Below are positions 15,125-23,606 of a stretch of DNA of 48,355 bases, piece after piece. The DNA is taken from contig JAJFFE010000029.1 in NCBI GenBank assembly GCA_021776775.1, forward strand, positions 1-48,355. Direction: 5' to 3'. A program made the translations under genes and the position numbers. The notes below the pieces were generated by a model. That model saw only the letters and a list, made by a program, of their open reading frames with translations, did no database searches and had not been told where the DNA came from. The stretch is from Planctomycetota bacterium. GTDB taxonomy: Bacteria; Planctomycetota; UBA8108; UBA1146; JAJFFE01. Within the stretch, counting starts at the first letter, position 1; each line of letters starts with the position of its first letter.

Positions 15125-17629
15125 ATGGACTCGATTCGAAGGAGTGCGTTGGTCGAACGAAATCCTGGTGACGTCCTGCTCGAGAACCGAGCGTGGCTGC
15201 GGAGTTTGGCCCTGCGCCTCGTTCCGCAGCCCGATCGAGCGGAAGACGCTGTTCAAGAAACGTTGCTCCGAGCGTTGGAGGAAGACCCTCCGCGTGAAGG
15301 GTTACGGACGTGGCTCTTCCGAGTCTTGAAGCGACGCGCCTGGGTTCAGTCCCGCACGGATCAACGGAGCCGGCGCCGCGAACGACGCGCGGCGCGACCG
15401 GAACGTCTTCCGGTCGCCGATGAACTGGCCGAGAAGTTCGAGACCCAGAAGCGAGTCATGGAGGCGGTCGAACGTCTTCCCCAGCCGTATCGCTATACGA
15501 TCCTACTTCGCTACTTCGAGGGAATCACGACCGAGGAGATCGCCAAGCGGGCCGGTCTCACGACTTCCGCAGTGCGCAGCCGCCTACAACGCGGCTTGTC
15601 ACAACTACGACGCGACCTCGACGCTGAGTACGGAGACCGGGAGCAGTGGCATTCTGCTCTCGCGGTGCTCTGTCAACCGCTCGGCCAAACAGTTGGCATC
15701 GCCGCGTCCGCCGCGACCGGTGCCAGCACCGTCGTCGGAACCAACTGGATTGCCACGGGAGGGTGGGCCATCGCCATGAAGAAGTTCATGTCTGCAGCAG
15801 CCATCGCAGCAATCATGCTGCTCGGATACTGGTACTACGACTCTCGGTCGAACGACACGACCGACCCGGGCGGCAGCAACGCGACAATGACGCCGACCGT
15901 TACGGACGGCGACACAACGCCAACGCCACCGCCCCCCCCTCTCGACGACATACCATCGTCTACGTCCCCGCCCACCGCGGTGGTGACTGCCGACGATACG
16001 GCTGAAGCAACAGAGAGCACCGAGGTCGGCGAGTCGGGCGCAGAAGGCCCCCCCGCCGTCATCAAGGGTCGTATCTGGCGCACCGACGACGTCTCCCTCG
16101 AGGGCTCCAGGGTTGTGATCTATCGTAAGGGGCGACCCGGTTCAGTCATCGATGCCGAGGGCTTCTTCGAATTCGAAACCCACCTCTCGGCCGGCGTCTC
16201 CCTCTATCTCGAACACGATGGGTTCACGCTCTCGCTAGACACCGAGGTACGCCCTATCGCCGGTGAAGAAGTCGTGGTCGAAATAGAAGTCGACCCGGGC
16301 CACGAACTGGTGGTCGAAGTCATCGACAAAGTCACGCGACAGCCGGTCGCCGACATCAACATGGCGGTTAGACGCGCGACCCACCGCGGCCAAGCGACTA
16401 TGGTCGTGAAACGAACCGACGAAGACGGCTTCTTTCGCTGCGAGTTCTTACCGGAAGCGGACTACGTTCTGGACATCGACCGACCTGAGTATGTGACGGT
16501 CAACGATCGTTTCAGCGTTCCCGAGCAGAACAGAATACTGGTCGAACTGGTACCGGCGCCGATGATCAACGTCGTCCTCGAGAACTACGAACTTTATCCG
16601 GCTCAAGAGAAGGTCTTCTTCTCGCTCTTCCAGATGGGTACCGCTGGCTTCTCGACAGTCTCCGCGTCACTTTCGGGCAAGCCCGACGAGACAGGTCGAT
16701 TCCAATCGAAATCTCCGGGCGGGGGAACGTGGCGCTACGACCTGATGGCATACGGCGGCTTCCCTCGAGTAGGCGGCCAGGTCACCATTCCCGAGACCAC
16801 CGATGCGGCCAACCCGCCGACCCTCACCGTCACTCTGCCGAAACCAGGCGACGTCACCATCATCGGTACCTTGGTCGACGAAGGCGGCACGCCGATCTCG
16901 TCGGGGACAATTCAGATAGGTCAGAACAAAGGCAATGTCGACGCAAACGGTCGATTCAAGATCGAACAGATCAAGGTCGGCAAGCATCGACCACGCTGGG
17001 TTCGGGGCGACGGTAACGATCGAGTCGAACGCTCGCTCGACTCGATCGACGTTCCCGACCAAGACCGCTACGAAGTCACGTGCACCGTGCTCGGCACCGG
17101 GTCGGTCACGTCGTGGATCGAAGGGCTCCCTCAAGAAATGCTCGCAGGGATCGCGGCGTTCTCATTGGAGCGCGTCGACGGGGGAACACCGAAGTCGCCA
17201 AGCTACGGGGTGACGGGTGCCCACCAACGACTGACGCTCGATCACATCCCGCACGGGCGCTACCGTATTTCTCCGTCGTTTGGCCATATGAGCATCTCCA
17301 CGCTGCCCGGCAAAGAGATAGACATTGGCGAGTTCCCAGTGGACGTCACCTTCCGCTACCGAGCCCCCGCGAAATGGACGATCACCTACGAGTTCCCGGA
17401 AGACGCAACCGCTCCGCCCTCGGTGGTGGCCAAGGTCGAACAAGACGGGAAGTACATCGATCGCGAGTACATGGCGCTCGACGGTGGCCAAGGGACTTTC
17501 GAAAGCTACCTCGAAGGCGAGTACACCTTCATCTTCCAAGCCAATGGGTTCAAGAACGTCGTTCACACCCTGACGATCGAACCGGAATCCGAAGAGACGC
17601 TCACCGTGCGGTTCGAGGCAAAGCCATAG
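15125..17629 (+). CDS. ECF sigma factor fused to a transmembrane anchor and an extracytoplasmic domain
   Basis: 834 aa from the ATG at 15125 (GGTGGA about 8 nt upstream); an upstream extension of the frame overlaps the previous gene and is rejected. Residues 15-75 are sigma region 2 (LRSLALRLVPQPDRAEDAVQ, RTWLFRVLKRRAW). About 108-165 is region 4 with a clear helix-turn-helix (ITTEEIAKRAGLTTSAVRSR). One membrane helix follows at about 219-238 (AAAIAAIMLLGYWYYD), then a T/P-rich linker. About 290-834 is a beta-sandwich region with several carboxypeptidase-regulatory/CnaB-like units (AVIKGRIWRTDDVSLEGSRV, VIGTLVDEGG-like strands). The fusion puts the sensor outside and the sigma factor inside one chain. 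No anti-sigma factor is adjacent. Confidence 0.85.
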   Translation: MDSIRRSALVERNPGDVLLENRAWLRSLALRLVPQPDRAEDAVQETLLRALEEDPPREGLRTWLFRVLKRRAWVQSRTDQRSRRRERRAARPERLPVADELAEKFETQKRVMEAVERLPQPYRYTILLRYFEGITTEEIAKRAGLTTSAVRSRLQRGLSQLRRDLDAEYGDREQWHSALAVLCQPLGQTVGIAASAATGASTVVGTNWIATGGWAIAMKKFMSAAAIAAIMLLGYWYYDSRSNDTTDPGGSNATMTPTVTDGDTTPTPPPPPLDDIPSSTSPPTAVVTADDTAEATESTEVGESGAEGPPAVIKGRIWRTDDVSLEGSRVVIYRKGRPGSVIDAEGFFEFETHLSAGVSLYLEHDGFTLSLDTEVRPIAGEEVVVEIEVDPGHELVVEVIDKVTRQPVADINMAVRRATHRGQATMVVKRTDEDGFFRCEFLPEADYVLDIDRPEYVTVNDRFSVPEQNRILVELVPAPMINVVLENYELYPAQEKVFFSLFQMGTAGFSTVSASLSGKPDETGRFQSKSPGGGTWRYDLMAYGGFPRVGGQVTIPETTDAANPPTLTVTLPKPGDVTIIGTLVDEGGTPISSGTIQIGQNKGNVDANGRFKIEQIKVGKHRPRWVRGDGNDRVERSLDSIDVPDQDRYEVTCTVLGTGSVTSWIEGLPQEMLAGIAAFSLERVDGGTPKSPSYGVTGAHQRLTLDHIPHGRYRISPSFGHMSISTLPGKEIDIGEFPVDVTFRYRAPAKWTITYEFPEDATAPPSVVAKVEQDGKYIDREYMALDGGQGTFESYLEGEYTFIFQANGFKNVVHTLTIEPESEETLTVRFEAKP

Positions 17630-17659
17630 GACTGCGCTTTCAAGAGGGGCGCGTGAGGC

Positions 17660-17681
17660 CGCGGTCACTGCGCTGACCGCG
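17660..17681. terminator. Hairpin between convergent genes, possible bidirectional terminator
   Basis: Perfect 8-bp stem CGCGGTCA / TGACCGCG with a 6-nt loop, located between the stops of the ECF fusion (17629) and the zinc-ribbon gene (17696). There is no T-run on either side, so termination may need Rho. Confidence 0.45.
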
Positions 17682-17695
17682 ACGCAACTACGCGA

Positions 17696-18376
17696 TCAAG
17701 CGTCGCGGTTGCGTCGCCGCCCCTTCACGTAACGTCCCCCCGACGCTTCCGGCGAGATCTTCCCCACCCGCTCGCGGATCTCATGGGCGCGGGGATGGTC
17801 CCGGTTTTGGTTGAGGAATGCACGGACCGCGTCTATCTGCTTGCCACCGAAGACGGCCGCTTCCATGAGCTCGAGCCGACACAGCGTTAGCTCCAAGTGC
17901 TCCACGTCGCTCAACGATTCACGGTGGGAGAGTTCCTCGTAGCGGAACTTCTTCTCCTGGAGTTCGCGCATTTCCTTGCGGCACGGATGGCACCGCACGC
18001 AGTCCGCCTCCAGCGGGATCTCCAGCTCTTCGTACCAGCGCTTCTGCTCGACCGCATAGAAAATGAACCGACGATCGCAGTCGCGGCAACGGCGAACGAT
18101 GTCGTAGTAGTGCGTCACCGGATAACTGGCCGCGGTTTGCCGATCGACGTCTGCGACAATGGCGGTCTTGGGAATGACGTCGGCCACTTGGCCGAGCGAT
18201 CCGGGATCGCAGCCGAGCTTCTTCAGATACTTCTGCGTCTCTTCGGAGAGCAAGCCAGTGTTCCAGTGAAGGTGGACCCCGTCATCGTCGGGATCGACAT
18301 CGAGACCGGTGAATCGTGGTTGCGACCCGTATTCCGGATGCTCGACGTAGACTCGACTGCTCCGACCTCTCCCCAT
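17696..18376 (-). CDS. Zinc-ribbon-domain protein
   Basis: 226 aa from the ATG at 18376; a GTG one codon upstream is possible. Around residues 95-135 it has CRDCDRRFIF...CVRCHPCRKEMR, a four-cysteine zinc ribbon. Between the pairs stands FYAVEQKRWYEELEIP, the typical spacer of the 'probable zinc-ribbon' (zf-trcl) family, in which the first pair is followed by F and a QxWYE motif. The rest is helical and charged. The C-terminus is basic (RYVKGRRRNR), which could contact nucleic acid. No enzymatic domain is seen. It converges with the ECF gene and lies downstream of selO on the same strand, about 100 nt away. Confidence 0.65.
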   Translation of the reverse strand: MGRGRSSRVYVEHPEYGSQPRFTGLDVDPDDDGVHLHWNTGLLSEETQKYLKKLGCDPGSLGQVADVIPKTAIVADVDRQTAASYPVTHYYDIVRRCRDCDRRFIFYAVEQKRWYEELEIPLEADCVRCHPCRKEMRELQEKKFRYEELSHRESLSDVEHLELTLCRLELMEAAVFGGKQIDAVRAFLNQNRDHPRAHEIRERVGKISPEASGGRYVKGRRRNRDA

Positions 18377-18474
18377 CACTCAAGCCCTTCGTGCAACCCT
18401 GTCCCCTGGTCAATTGTACACTCGCCGCCGCGTTGTCCAACGGCATGGCGAAGAGCCTCGAGCGGAGACCCGGG

Positions 18475-19953
18475 TCAAGTCCCGCAGTGAGTGGTGTAGG
18501 GGCCAAACCCGTCGGGCGCGGGCTGCGCAAAGTCGTCCTTGCCTTCGATCCGCGTGAACGGCGCATTGAGCAACGCCAGCAACGTTCCGAACGGAGCGTA
18601 GTCCCCCACGGTACCGGCCTCCAGCGTCTCTTCGACCTTGTGGTTGCGTGGCACGTAGATCGGATTTACACGATCCATGGCGTCAGCCGTGCGCCGCGCC
18701 GCATCCTTGTTATCTCCTTGTCGGGCGCGCCACCGGTCGACCCAGCGGCTGAGATCGGAGTCTGCGGGGACCAAACCGCGCAGCGTCATGTCGGCATCGC
18801 TCTGCGGATCAGCTCCGCGAAGTGTCTCCCCCAGCCCCCGGAAGAACTGCGTGAAATCCACCCCGTCGGCGTCGAGCGCCTCGAACAGGTCATCCATCAA
18901 ACCACGATCACTCGCCGTCGTGTCCAGGCCGAGCTTGGTCGCCATCTCCGTCGACAAGTGGCGATCGTACAGCGCCTGAAATTCTCCAACCGCGACGGTG
19001 GCGTCGTCGATGGCACCGTGGGGATCGGACGGGTTCATCGCTTCGAGGAGCGTCTCGGCGAAGCGCGAAAGATTCCACTGCGCGGCCGCGGTCTGGTTGC
19101 GGTAGCAGTATCGGCCTCCCTGATCAATTCCGCTGAAGACCGCACCCGAGTCGAAGCTGTCCATGAACGCGCACGGCCCGTAGTCGATAGTCTCGCCCGA
19201 GATCGTCATGTTGTCCGTGTTCATGACGCCGTGCACGAACCCAATGCTCATCCACTTGGCGACGAGCAACGCCTGCCGATCGACGACAGCCCGCAGGAAT
19301 TCCAAGTACACATCCGCGGTACCGACCAGTTCGGGGTAGTGGCGCTTGATCGCATAGTCCGCGAGCTTGCGCAACCGAACGCTATCGCCCTGCGCCGCGA
19401 GGTATTGAAAGGTGCCGATGCGCAGATGACTCGATGCCACTCGGGCCAGGATCGCACCCGGCAACGCGCGTTCTCGCAGAACGGTTTCACCGGTCGTGAT
19501 CGCGGCCAAGGATCGCGTGGTCGGCACGCCCACCGCGTGCATGAACTCCCCCACGAGATACTCGCGCAACACCGGTCCAACGGCGGCCTTTCCGTCTCCC
19601 CCGCGCGAAAACGACGTTCGCCCCGACCCCTTCAGGTGCAAGTCCCGTCGCGTGCCGTCCGCCGCAACGAACTCGCCGAGCAACATGGCGCGGCCGTCCC
19701 CCAAGCGCGGCGAGAACCCGCCGAATTGATGCCCCGCGTACGCCTGAGCGATGGGGGTCGCGCCCTCGATCGCCTGGCTACCGGTAAAGAGGACCGCCCC
19801 TTCTGGAGTGTCGAGCGCCTCGGGATCCAACCCGAGTTCACGGGCGAGTTCGCTATTGAGCTTCACCATCTTGGGGTCGGGAACCACATCGCCGCGCCAA
19901 GGCTCGTGTAGACCCTCGAGCTCGGTGGCGTAGTTGTTGTCGAGTCTGAACAT
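18475..19953 (-). CDS. selO: Protein adenylyltransferase SelO (YdiU family)
   Basis: 492 aa, full length for the family. SelO is a pseudokinase-fold enzyme that moves AMP from ATP to Ser/Thr/Tyr of proteins, linked to redox homeostasis. Diagnostic stretches are QFGGFSPRLGDGRAMLLGE, LKGSGRTSFSRGGDGKAA, VPTTRSLAAI and HGVMNTDNMTISGETIDYGP, followed by AFMDSF. In the last, the Asp of TDN and the Asp of DYGP are spaced as the catalytic and metal-binding Asp of characterised SelO. The C-terminus ends THCGT with Cys, so although eukaryotic SelO has selenocysteine near the end, this one does not. The ATG at 19953 opens the conserved FRLDNNYATEL start. Confidence 0.95.
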   Translation of the reverse strand: MFRLDNNYATELEGLHEPWRGDVVPDPKMVKLNSELARELGLDPEALDTPEGAVLFTGSQAIEGATPIAQAYAGHQFGGFSPRLGDGRAMLLGEFVAADGTRRDLHLKGSGRTSFSRGGDGKAAVGPVLREYLVGEFMHAVGVPTTRSLAAITTGETVLRERALPGAILARVASSHLRIGTFQYLAAQGDSVRLRKLADYAIKRHYPELVGTADVYLEFLRAVVDRQALLVAKWMSIGFVHGVMNTDNMTISGETIDYGPCAFMDSFDSGAVFSGIDQGGRYCYRNQTAAAQWNLSRFAETLLEAMNPSDPHGAIDDATVAVGEFQALYDRHLSTEMATKLGLDTTASDRGLMDDLFEALDADGVDFTQFFRGLGETLRGADPQSDADMTLRGLVPADSDLSRWVDRWRARQGDNKDAARRTADAMDRVNPIYVPRNHKVEETLEAGTVGDYAPFGTLLALLNAPFTRIEGKDDFAQPAPDGFGPYTTHCGT

Positions 19954-20251
19954 TCGGTTGTCGCTGATCTTTCTAGGCGGGAGGAGGCGACTCAGACGAC
20001 GCCGGCCGGCCAGGCGTTACGGGGGGCGGCGTCCGCAGGCGTGGTCGCGCACGTTGGCTTCCGAAATCGGCAGAGTCGACCCGGTCGTCGACCAGCATAC
20101 CCGACTTCGCAGAGTCGGAGATCCGATGCTCAGAGCTCGCGTGGCGGCCCGTGGAATCGGCTTCGGGGGAAAGTGGAGAAACTCGGTGGTTCCGACGCAC
20201 CAACGTCGTGTCCAGTTCCGTAGTCCTCTTACCGATCTGAACCGGAGAGTC
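19954..20251. other. Intergenic region, nothing recognised
   Basis: 298 nt between the divergent selO and the small gene at 20252. It is G/C-rich with no convincing gene, repeat or hairpin; both promoters must lie here. Confidence 0.3.
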
Positions 20252-20506
20252 ATGTACGGGATCGCACGAACACGAGACGACGGCGGCTGGGAACTTCTCT
20301 GCGAGGGATTTCAAGAGACCGCGTTCCACGAAACCCATGAACGTAGCGGCAGGCAGCAGATCAACGCGAACGTCTCAACGTTTGATCAGGTGAGCGAAGC
20401 CGAGAAGTTCGCGACGTTCTTCTCGAACCGTGAACGATCCGCGATCGTGGTCGAAATTCGGCGATCGGGATACGTCACCAGCTTCGCCGAACCGATTCCC
20501 AGCTAG
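20252..20506 (+). CDS. Small hypothetical protein
   Basis: 84 aa. The ATG at 20252 follows CGGAGAG with good spacing; the frame is open upstream into selO but without a start of that quality. It begins MYGIARTRDDGGWELLCEGF and has no signal peptide or membrane segment. The family is not recognised. It converges with the zinc-ribbon gene ending at 20529. Confidence 0.5.
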   Translation: MYGIARTRDDGGWELLCEGFQETAFHETHERSGRQQINANVSTFDQVSEAEKFATFFSNRERSAIVVEIRRSGYVTSFAEPIPS

Positions 20507-20528
20507 AGTCGACCGTGACCCCGCGGGC

Positions 20529-20792
20529 TCAGCAGTTCGGACACTTCCGCTCGCGGTCAGATCCCCACAGCAAGGGGCACCCACAGTCGGGACACACCTC
20601 GTCCCAACTCCACGTCTGCATGTGAGCGAGCACGGTTCTCGCCTCGGCCGAGACGCCGATCGCGTCGAACCGAGCCACGTCGACCGTCGTAAGAACACGG
20701 CCACCACAGTCGGCGCACTCGCGGCCCAACGGTCCGGTGAGAACCGCGTCGACATCGGCGATGTAGGCGGAACACTTACAGCAGAGCAGCAT
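20529..20792 (-). CDS. Small double zinc-ribbon protein
   Basis: 87 aa from the ATG at 20792, which has GAGGG 6 nt upstream; a longer frame lacks such a site. Four CxxC pairs are visible: CCKC at the N-terminus, CADC, CPDC and CPNC at the very end. This is enough for two structural zinc sites. The short helical middle (RFDAIGVSAEARTVLAHMQ) separates them. Rubredoxin-like or ribbon folds of this kind are often nucleic-acid or protein adaptors; no specific role is indicated. It is transcribed divergently from the Sec-thioredoxin gene. Confidence 0.6.
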   Translation of the reverse strand: MLLCCKCSAYIADVDAVLTGPLGRECADCGGRVLTTVDVARFDAIGVSAEARTVLAHMQTWSWDEVCPDCGCPLLWGSDRERKCPNC

Positions 20793-21012
20793 GGTGACCC
20801 TCGGTTCTGGTCTCGAGTGGCGACTGAGCCGACGCTCGGTTTGGCCCCTGCCTGGCGGCAGCATCACCTTCGGCACTCCAGCCCACTCGCTTGAGACGCA
20901 GCCAGTTCTCGGCACGATTACGGTCCCTTCGGGCGCGCAACCACTCCGCTTCGCCAATGATTCGTGCTAGAAGGTTGATCAAATGCCGCCAGCCCTGCGA
21001 GACTAGTCAAAC

Positions 21013-21032
21013 TCGCGGCCACGAGGCCGCGA
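21013..21032 (+). promoter_or_regulatory. Leader hairpin ahead of the Sec-thioredoxin gene
   Basis: Perfect 8-bp stem TCGCGGCC / GGCCGCGA with loop ACGA. It ends 19 nt before the ATG at 21052, just upstream of the AAAGGA ribosome binding site. It may stabilise the messenger or affect initiation; no known riboswitch class is recognised. Confidence 0.4.
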
Positions 21033-21051
21033 CAGAAACAAAGGACTCGCC

Positions 21052-22188
21052 ATGGACCTGAACCTTCGCCGGCGGCTGTTCATAACCCTGCTTGCCACTT
21101 CGGCGTTGCTCGTCGGCTTCACGTCGCAGAGCACAGCGCAAAACACAGCGCAGAGCAATGATCAGGAAGCCTCCCAAGAGTCATCACCCACCGGCACCTT
21201 CAAGACACTTGAGGCCGAACACGGCAAGGTGTGGCGAACGTGGCGTCAAGAGACCCGTGGAGCCAAGGCAGCGAGTGAAGAAGAGCGCGCCGCCCATGAG
21301 GCTGCGAACCCCACTCTGCTCTACATCTCAAAATTCCAAGAGAGAGCGAAGCAACACCAAGGGACCGTACAAGCGATCGACTATTTGAACTGGCTCTTTA
21401 GTTGGGGCTGGCGTCACGACCGCAACGCATCGATGGCCGCGCTCGACCAGCTCTTGCGCGACCACATCGATAGCCCGCGCATGGGTCGCCTCGCGTTCTC
21501 CCTCGCTCTCAAAGCAGCCCGCAGCGGATTCCCGCTGCAGAAGGCGCTCGACACCCACGACCTCATCGCCAGCAAAGCCAAGACACCCACCGACAAAGCG
21601 GCCACTCTTTATTGGCGTGCCTACGTCATCTCCGAAACCAACACCCAAGGAGCCGAACGAGAACGCGCCACCCGTGACCTAGCCGCCGCGATCAAGACCG
21701 GCGACGCACGAACGAAACAGGATGCCACCGGCCTGCTGTTCAAGATGACCCGGCTGCAAGACGGCATGGTAGCCCCAGAGATCGAAGGCGAAGATCTCGA
21801 CGGTTCAACCTTCAAGCTGTCCGACTACCGAGGCAAGGTCGTCTTCCTCGACTTCTGGGGCGATTGGTGAGGCCCCTGCCGGGCCATGTACCCCCACGAG
21901 CGGTCGCTCGTAAAACAATACCAAGGCAAGCCCTTCGTCATCATCGGCGTCAACAGCGACAAAGACCGCGCAGCTATCAAGACCATCGTCAAAGAGAAGA
22001 ACCTCCCGTGGCGTAGCTTCTGGAACGGCCCACAAGGAACTCGAGGCCCGATCTCCACCGCGTGGAACATCGAAGGGTGGCCCATGACCTACCTCATCGA
22101 CGCTAAGGGTGTGATCCGCCATCGCAACATCCGGGGCGAAGTGTTGGACAGAGCGATCGCGGAACTCGTCGCAGAGGTCGAGGGGTAA
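21052..22188 (+). CDS. Selenocysteine-containing TlpA-like thioredoxin (in-frame TGA = Sec273)
   Basis: 378 aa if the TGA at 21868-21870 is read as selenocysteine; without it the protein would end at residue 272 just before its active site. ATG with AAAGGA 8 nt upstream; signal peptide about 1-30. Residues 50-235 are an unrecognised helical domain. From about 242 a TlpA/ResA-like thioredoxin fold starts: VAPEIEGEDLDGSTFKLSDY, GKVVFLDFWGDW, then U-GPC, KPFVIIGVNSDKD, the cis-Pro loop GWPMTYLID and KGVIRHRNIRG. The codon for the first active-site residue of WCGPC is TGA and the frame stays open to 22188. A SECIS-like hairpin follows at 21896-21911. It probably reduces disulfides or other oxidised thiols outside the cytoplasm. 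Confidence 0.9.
21896..21911 (+). promoter_or_regulatory. bSECIS hairpin of the Sec-thioredoxin
   Basis: ACGAGC-GGTC-GCTCGT: perfect 6-bp stem with tetraloop GGUC. The loop begins 31 nt after the UGA (21868-21870), inside the 16-37 nt window known for bacterial SECIS, and has G at loop positions 1 and 2. The fdhF SECIS of E. coli also presents GGUC. It lies within the coding sequence. A shorter GGCCC/GGGCC stem sits directly after the UGA (21871-21885). Confidence 0.8.
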
Positions 22189-22212
22189 CCGAAGCCACGG
22201 CACTCACTCCAC

Positions 22213-22228
22213 ACGCGAAGAATCGCGT
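22213..22228. terminator. Small hairpin between convergent genes
   Basis: Perfect 6-bp stem ACGCGA / TCGCGT with loop AGAA, 25 nt after the Sec-thioredoxin stop and before the converging antiporter gene. There is no T-run; terminator function is a guess from position. Confidence 0.3.
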
Positions 22229-22322
22229 TCATCGCCTTCCAGCGTCGCACTTCTTGCAAGTCTACGGGGCGGCAATCCTGTCCACGTTCCTGCGATTGGC
22301 TCCGCCACCGTCTCCGGGCAGA

Positions 22323-23411
22323 TCACTCTGTGCGAACAGCCTTTCCCGCACGAATGGAGCGGCAAACGGCCACGGCGAGCGTCACCACTGTGAGCGGAAC
22401 GACGAAGCCCCACACGACCACGGTGATCGTCCGCCCTATCTCCGGATCTCTTGCGGCCACTATCAAGTATCCAATATACGCGGCGCCATAGAGGAGAAAG
22501 AGACCTCCCTCCCAACGGGAAATGCGATGGCTCGTGAAGAAGATTGGCAAGCAGGCAAACGAAACGGCGATCATCACAGGGATATCGAGGGTAAGGGCGA
22601 CTTCCGAAACAGCGACACCTTGCGATGAAACGGCGCTGGATAGGCCGAGCACGCCCAAGACGTTGAAGATGTTGCTTCCGATGACGTTTCCTACTGCGAT
22701 ATCTCGTTCCCCGCGAATTGCAGCCAGGACGGATGTCGCGACTTCTGGAAGCGAGGTGCCCGCCGACACGACAGTCAAACCTATCACTAGCTCCGAAATT
22801 CCGAATTGACGCGCGATATGGATCGCCGAGTCCACGAACCAACGGGAGCCAAGAACCAGCAACACCAACCCAGCGAGTATGAGGAGAACGTTGAACATCG
22901 TCGCGCCTACAGGAACGAGCTTCTTGGATGTGTCCTCGGTTGCGACTTCCGCTTTGACTTGTGTCTGCTCCTTTCGACTCTTCACGATGGTCCACACCGT
23001 GTAGACCACTAGCCCTGCAAGAAGCAGCAGCCCATCCCAGCGTCCGATGTTGCGATCAAGAGCAAGCAATCCGACCAGAATCGAGAGGCAAATCATAAGT
23101 GGGACGTCGAACCGAATCAGCTGCGCAGAGACTCGCAACGGAGTGATCAAAGCGGATAGTCCAAGGATGAAGAGAACATTGAAAATATTGCTACCCACCG
23201 CATTCCCTAAGGCGATATCGGGTTGGCCACTCAGGGACGACCGCAAGCTCACGATCAATTCGGGTGTGCTCGTCCCAAACGCCACAATCGTCAAGCCGAT
23301 AACCAGTGGTGAGATGCGGGCTGCCATGGCCAAAGCCGAAGCTCCTCGAACGAGAAGCTCTGCACCGGCGATCAGAACTGCTAGCCCCAATAGCAACATG
23401 ACCGTGGTCAA
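22323..23411 (-). CDS. CaCA-family calcium/sodium:cation antiporter (YrbG-like)
   Basis: 362 aa. It has two homologous halves, each with the alpha-repeat signature of the family: GTSTPELIVS in the first and GTSLPEVATS in the second, each followed by ALGNAVGSNIFNVL or AVGNVIGSNIFNVLG. About ten membrane helices are predicted, with a cytoplasmic charged loop after helix 5 (KSRKEQTQVKAEVATEDTSKK). Such proteins exchange Ca2+ (or K+) for Na+ or H+ across the inner membrane. The start is uncertain: TTG at 23411 or ATG at 23399; neither has a strong ribosome binding site. It converges with the Sec-thioredoxin gene. Confidence 0.9.
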   Translation of the reverse strand: MTTVMLLLGLAVLIAGAELLVRGASALAMAARISPLVIGLTIVAFGTSTPELIVSLRSSLSGQPDIALGNAVGSNIFNVLFILGLSALITPLRVSAQLIRFDVPLMICLSILVGLLALDRNIGRWDGLLLLAGLVVYTVWTIVKSRKEQTQVKAEVATEDTSKKLVPVGATMFNVLLILAGLVLLVLGSRWFVDSAIHIARQFGISELVIGLTVVSAGTSLPEVATSVLAAIRGERDIAVGNVIGSNIFNVLGVLGLSSAVSSQGVAVSEVALTLDIPVMIAVSFACLPIFFTSHRISRWEGGLFLLYGAAYIGYLIVAARDPEIGRTITVVVWGFVVPLTVVTLAVAVCRSIRAGKAVRTE

Positions 23412-23606
23412 GACGAAACCCGTCGGTTGAAACTGCGCGCGCCCTCACGGGCGCGTAATCGCAGCAGCGTTTCATCGTCTTGATAGCCGAGGTTGGTCCG
23501 GGGCTGCCGACGCGTCCGCACTGGGAGAAGGATTGGCATCATTGACGGGTCTCGAGCCCCCGGCGGCTTCTTCAGCGGCGCGCGGTCAGCTTCCATGGAA
23601 CCTTGC

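Noticed and set aside
18475..18500. Selenocysteine in SelO
   Set aside because: The C-terminus reads THCGT with an ordinary Cys codon and then a stop; no UGA-encoded residue is indicated.
18316..19911. A 531-codon open frame antisense to selO
   Set aside because: Arg-rich composition without motifs; the opposite strand encodes complete SelO.
21868..21870. The TGA in the thioredoxin as a sequencing error or a nonsense mutation
   Set aside because: It falls exactly on the active-site Cys, the frame is intact on both sides, a SECIS-like hairpin follows, and two more genes here show the same arrangement.
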